A stretch of DNA of 64,000 bases from Colocasia esculenta (taxonomy: Eukaryota > Streptophyta > Magnoliopsida > Alismatales > Araceae): contig CM024766.1 in assembly GCA_014218235.1 (NCBI GenBank), forward strand, positions 50,681,359-50,745,358, given 5' to 3'. The notes below the pieces were generated by a model. The model did no database searches, was not told the DNA's origin, and was given only the letters and a program-made list of their open reading frames with translations. The position numbers were made by a program, and so were the translations under genes. Numbering within the stretch: position 1 is the stretch's first letter; every line of letters starts with the position of its first letter. This document shows, piece by piece, positions 59,801-64,000 of this stretch.

Positions 59801-60844
59801 TCATATTAGGTGGCCATTTTCTTTAGGTATAATTGCATGTTCTAAATGGGTAGAGTTGCTACACCATAAGGAAAAGGTTTAGATTTATAAATCATGTTAC
59901 ATGCTAGGTGTTTAAAAGTGTATATGTTCATGTCATGCATGTGTTAATTGGATTATACTTAACTAGTTTAGAAAGATTCCTATCATGTTATGAAATTGCT
60001 AGAAAACATGTGTAAGTGACATAAGGGTATGATAAATTTGACCTTAAAACAGCAAGTTAGATGTATGATAAAGTGATATGAATACATGAGAAATTGACTA
60101 AATAACATGCTAAAAGTATTCATCATCCTGTATATAACCTTGTGTTTAAATTTGATTAAATTCTATCATGATATAATAAAAATTGAAGCATGAGTTATAG
60201 AATATATCATGTGTAGAAATCTTGTGTATATGTAGGTTATTTTATGATCTAATATGAGCATGTGTTATATGTAGAATGTATTTGGGAGATACATGTGTTA
60301 TTATTGCTAAAAAGCTTATGTTATGTGAATAGTTGTGACGAGTATGATGTGTACGAGTTTTATTATTGTTGGTGGTTAAATGTGTACGAGATATGTATGA
60401 GTTTGATGTTTTAGATTACTTGCTGAGTCTTGTAAGACTCATACTTGCTTCGGCGTACAGGTGTGACAGGTTTTTCCGTAGCTGAGGAGTTTAGAGGAGA
60501 TTGGAGCAGCACTTAAGAAGTAGTAATTGAAGATTTTATTTTCAATAAGCTATTTATTTTATATCTGGAATAATGTCATTCATATGGACAATGTAATGAG
60601 CAATGCATTTTCTTTCAAATTGTAATAATGTGGACTCTAGTACTTTCTTTTGCTATATAGACTGTGAAATGTGTGATGGTGATGGAATAAAGTAAAGTAT
60701 TTCTTTCATTTCCGCTGTACTCTTATTGTATTCATGGACATATCAACCTTATCGCTTAGTGTTGGGTTACTATCCCACTGTGATGATGCTCTTTATACCG
60801 ATGGGGATTGGTATAATCGTACCGGTATGAGGAGGGTCGTCACA
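56832..60844 (+). repeat. TE-3 right LTR (4013 bp)
   Basis: Almost identical to the left LTR. Differences seen by eye include a shorter T run near 56850, single substitutions near 56931, 57029, 57067 and 59199, and one-base indels near 57640, 60183 and 60306. Confidence 0.95.
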
Positions 60845-60849
60845 CGCGA

Positions 60850-61992
60850 GCCTCCTAGCACCGCCGCAAGGACACGGCCACGAAGGTGTCACCTTCAGTC
60901 ATTGAATGCCGGGAGGCAACCTGCCCCGTTCCCTACCAGAAGGTCCTAAGGGAAACTCTGCCCTGGGGCACACGCAGACATGCCAACCGAGGCCACAGAA
61001 CCACCCGAGGCAAGCCAGGTGCTGTCGTGCCCTCCTAACCCGTCGCGATATCATCGTGATAGGTAGGGTAACCACGACAAGCGCCCTATTGCAACAGGGA
61101 AGCGCGTCGCGACAAGAACTATGTCGTGATAGGAAACCGGTTCGCGACACGACTCTTATCGCGACGGCTAACTGCGCCACGATAAGGTCGCGTCCGGCCA
61201 AGGCGACGCCTCCTCTGATGTCGCGACGTGCACGGAGGTCGCGACATCAGACGAGAGGCAGACTACCGGGATACTACATCCCAGGGTCGCCACAAACACT
61301 ACAACTACACAATCACGGGGAGGGGAGCATGGGGAAAGCTGAAAAACATGCAATCTACTAAGAGGACTCTCAATCCACCCGAATTGGAAAGGGAACAAGA
61401 GATCCCTACTGATTTTGGAAGAACCGAACCCCAAAGGGCCTTCACGACACCACGGCCGCCACCTCCTCGCTCCACGACGCTCCGCCGCTCCACGACGCTC
61501 CGCCGCTCCACCACGAGCCGCCGGCACCACCACCGAGCACCAAGCCACCGGAGAAGGGAGGGGGAAAGCATCCCCTCCTCGGAGAGGAGGAGGGAAAGGA
61601 GAAAGGCCAAAGGAGGGAAAATGGGCACCGACCAAGGCTTTTAGCCTTCGACCCCCAAGACGCGACGGGGCGGGGCGTCGCGTTAGCACTCTTAACGTGA
61701 CGGCCGCCCACACCGCGACCAGAACGCGTCACTCCGAGACGCCACGACAACCCGACAGGTCGCCCTGACACACATGTCCCTCTGACAGGCGTCAGACGAC
61801 CAAAAAGCGGAACGATGTCGCGACCCGTTGACTGGGCACGACAAGAACACGACGGAACCACTGGTCGCGACACAGATGACTGTGGAGTCGGGCACCTCCG
61901 ACGCGACACTAACACATCGTCCAGAGCGGATGCGTTAGTGGTCAGTCATCCAAACACACAACTGGAGGAACCGGAAAGCCCAGGATGTTACA
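60850..61992 (-). repeat. Solo Tekay-type LTR on the minus strand, 5' part
   Basis: Continues the LTR interrupted at 52160; the word CGCGA is duplicated at the break. It contains the GTCGCGAC array. Several long open frames on both strands here reflect the scarcity of stops in GC-rich DNA; none has a domain. Confidence 0.72.
61045..61930. repeat. GTCGCGAC palindrome array in the solo LTR
   Basis: Five exact copies of GTCGCGAC (about 61106, 61220, 61239, 61817, 61864) and several one-base variants (CGTCGCGATA, TTCGCGACAC, GGTCGCGTCC, GACGCGACAC). Two copies form a larger inverted repeat TGATGTCGCGAC...GTCGCGACATCA at 61217-61250. Confidence 0.88.
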
Positions 61993-62740
61993 GGATATAA
62001 AATAGATATTATAAATGGGTCTTCTTCCAAACAATCTGATTCTAGAAACACAATTCACCTAAACATATAGGCATTGACAGTTCAGAAATCGTCTTACATA
62101 CCTTGATTCATGAGCATTTATTAATTGTGCTCCCATGGGGAACATACATGCATGTCTCAAAAAACACTCTCCTTAATTGCTTAATTGTGTTTAACAATGC
62201 TGCATGACATTTGGAAAGGATATGGTTTTACATAAACGTTAGACCACACCCTCGCATGTATTATCACAAATGACATTGGCTTAAATAGTTTTTGTAATGG
62301 CTTTTGTTGTCGAAAAAAGTTTATTAATTTGGTAATGGACTTAGCCGTCGTAAACAAAATATAATGTATTTGAAAAGAAATTACGACAACCATAAGTCAT
62401 CGGAAAAAAATATATTTGCGACGGCTGTGCAACGCATTCTAGCCGTTGCAAATATTATTTTTGCGATGACTATATTATTTTAGCTGTCGAAAATAAATTT
62501 TAGCCTGAAACAAAGATCGATTCATATAATTAAAATTTAAGAAATCTATATACATTTCACAACATAATTAACAACAAGAAACTCGTATACATTTTCATAA
62601 TATAACAATGCAATACATCCACAGACAACTAAAATACTCGGTAACTCATTAAATATCTCATTTCAAAACTATAGAATATCCTTGATATGTCTTAGAGCTA
62701 TATCTGATTAACAAAATCTAACTAATTCATAATTAATTTT
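61993..62740. other. Unassigned AT-rich sequence with transposon-like subterminal motifs
   Basis: Between 62285 and 62510 the words GTCGTAAAC, ACGACAACCATAAGTCATCGG, TTTGCGACGGCTG, AGCCGTTGCAAAT, TTTGCGATGACT and AGCTGTCGAAAAT alternate in both orientations. That resembles subterminal repeats of plant CACTA or Mutator-like transposons. No terminus was found. The rest shows nothing recognisable. Confidence 0.4.
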
Positions 62741-64000
62741 TGTTTTGGTGGTAATTAACAAAGTTGATTAATAGTAGTCTTGGTGAAAACGAAAGTTATA
62801 ATGACAAAATTATATGAGAACATGCATTGTAAATACATTGAGAAAATATGTCTGGGTATAAGTGTAATATTCTCTGATCACATAGATAAGTCTTGAACAA
62901 AGAAAAATATCAAGTCTTACTAATGGTAAGTCTATGGAGACATTCAAATAAAAAATCAGAAAAAAATAATTGCTAATAAGAAAATAAGTATTTCTAAATA
63001 AAAACAAGTATAATGAACAAAACAAGTCCATAAGGAAAACTGAGAAGGACAAGGCCTTCATAAGAATGGCACGAGTGTTTTCCTTTAAAGAACTTGAAAA
63101 CGAGTATTTGAATCTAGAGTAAAATCAATTCTTAAATAACTGTTGAGCAACTATCCTTAAGAAAATAATTTAAGATTATTATAACTTTATGTTTTTGTTA
63201 TGACAAAACTTTTAAAAGAATTTCTACAAATTAAATATACATATCACAGAAAAATAGTTTGGACAAATTCTATCTCGAAATTTTTTTTCTACGTCCACAG
63301 ACATCACAATCCGACTGTCAACTCCGACTCTTTTAGAATCGAAAAGTTCTGCAATAGATCATCTTTAAAAATTTCTAAGTCCAGTCTATCTGACTGTCAA
63401 TTCCAACTTCATACAGTCGAATACTTCAGAATCTAACTCCTCTGAATCCGACTTCCTACAATCGGATACTTCATTTTGGACTTCATTCTTCAAAAGTTGA
63501 ATTCTTCTATATCCGACTTCTAAAGTCGAATTCTCTGTCTTGTTTCTGTCAAATCTCCATAGAAGTCGAAATCATTCTATCCGACTCCTAAAGTTGAGTT
63601 ATATCTTTCTAATGCATTTCTATCCGACTTTCAAAGTCGAATGATGTAACTTCCAATGAAGTCACTAGTCTATTCTCATGTTTTTGTCTTCAACTCCTAG
63701 AGTCGAATTGCACTATCTTCTGAATCCGACTTCACTGACAAGTCCTGTTCTTGTACTTTTTCTATGAAGATACTGTTTTATCAACTTATGAAATTTTGAT
63801 TGCATATCATTTTATCTTCCTTGATATGATTAAAACCTACATTGACTGAATATTTTCTCTATCTATTAAATTATTCTGACATGATAAGACATATTATACT
63901 TAAAATATTCATCCAAATTTGTTTATGATTATATTTGAAACATTTATTCAAATTGGTCTCTTACTTCATGACAGTAATCCAAGTTTTCTTCCAATACAGA
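62741..64000 (+). repeat. Partial Copia-type LTR running off the right edge
   Basis: Starts TGTTTTGGTGGTAATTAACAAAG, similar to the LTR start-like TTTTGGTGATAAACAAAAC near 29579. The last 60 bp (ATTCAAATTGGTCTCTTAC) match copy 1 of the Copia LTR near 28300. The array at 63310-63740 is a further shared feature. No coding sequence. Confidence 0.55.
63310..63740. repeat. TCCGACTT/AAGTCGAA inverted-word array
   Basis: Pairs such as TCCGACTTCTAAAGTCGAATT (about 63512-63532) and TCCGACTTTCAAAGTCGAAT (63623-63642), plus several diverged ones, form about eight short imperfect palindromes. A weaker version is at 27975-28050 (GAGTCGAAG...ATCCGACTC). Confidence 0.85.

Larger units (their letters stand above)
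52161..60844 (+). mobile_element. TE-3: very young LTR retrotransposon with 4-kb LTRs and a 656-bp internal region
   Basis: The 5' LTR is 52161-56175 (4015 bp), the internal region 56176-56831 and the 3' LTR 56832-60844 (4013 bp). The perfect target duplication CGCGA is at 52156-52160 and 60845-60849. LTRs start TGTGAGACC and end GTCGTCACA. By eye only about ten differences separate the LTRs. Primer site and polypurine tract are intact. The internal region keeps the Gag N terminus, the zinc knuckles and the extreme 3' end of a Tekay internal region. It is non-autonomous and must use proteins from a related element. Confidence 0.96.

Noticed and set aside
61168..61915. Several long open frames on both strands
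   Set aside because: They overlap one another in a GC-rich LTR where stops are rare, are Arg/Ser/Pro-rich and have no domain.

Overview
The window is plant nuclear DNA made almost entirely of nested transposable elements. It holds plant-type Ty3/gypsy elements of the chromodomain (Tekay/Del-like) and Tat lineages, Copia elements of the gag-rich (Sire-like) kind, a plant L1-type LINE with a C-terminal RNase H, the end of a CACTA transposon and a ~178-bp satellite. The tRNA-Met and tRNA-Asp type primer sites and the intergenic LTR sizes (3-4 kb) fit a large angiosperm genome. A monocot is possible but the sequence does not prove it. I found no intact host gene, no tRNA or rRNA gene and no prokaryotic feature.

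Layout. 1-8870: chromodomain gypsy element TE-1, its left LTR cut by the window edge; one nearly continuous gag-pol. 8871-10540: 3' part of another Tekay-type LTR (fragment F). 10541-15000: a degenerate LINE in two opposite-strand pieces, which fits twin priming. 15269-16543: satellite array, continuing at 27921-27970; the complete gypsy element TE-2 (16544-27920) sits in it with a perfect GGATT target duplication. 27971-30937: two tandem copies of a Copia LTR. 30938-31290: a CACTA end, then possible gene scraps (31314-31995) and unassigned sequence. 35372-47274: a deleted Tat-lineage element on the minus strand, keeping only a broken integrase plus an antisense gene with its own TATA-like box. 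Its left LTR was split by a gag-only Copia element (35759-41754). 48493-49421: AT-rich MITE-like unit; 50127-50226: foldback. 50335-61992: a minus-strand solo LTR split by TE-3 (52161-60844), which has 4-kb LTRs and only 656 bp between them. 62741-64000: partial Copia LTR running off the edge.

The elements are related as parasites of one another rather than as a pathway. TE-1, TE-2 and, if functional elsewhere, their relatives would supply reverse transcriptase and integrase. TE-3, the nested Copia and the Tat derivative lack most or all pol functions and can only have moved in trans.

The observations I rate highest are: (1) three consecutive hairpins at fixed spacing in three diverged Tekay LTRs, with compensatory stem changes; (2) two phase-0 GT-AG introns inside gag of TE-2; (3) family-specific arrays of short, mostly CG-centred palindromes in LTRs of both gypsy and Copia elements; (4) retention of the antisense gene in a Tat element that lost gag, protease and RT. 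Many reading-frame breaks are one-base indels and LTR pairs also differ by many one-base indels, so some apparent pseudogenes may reflect assembly error.
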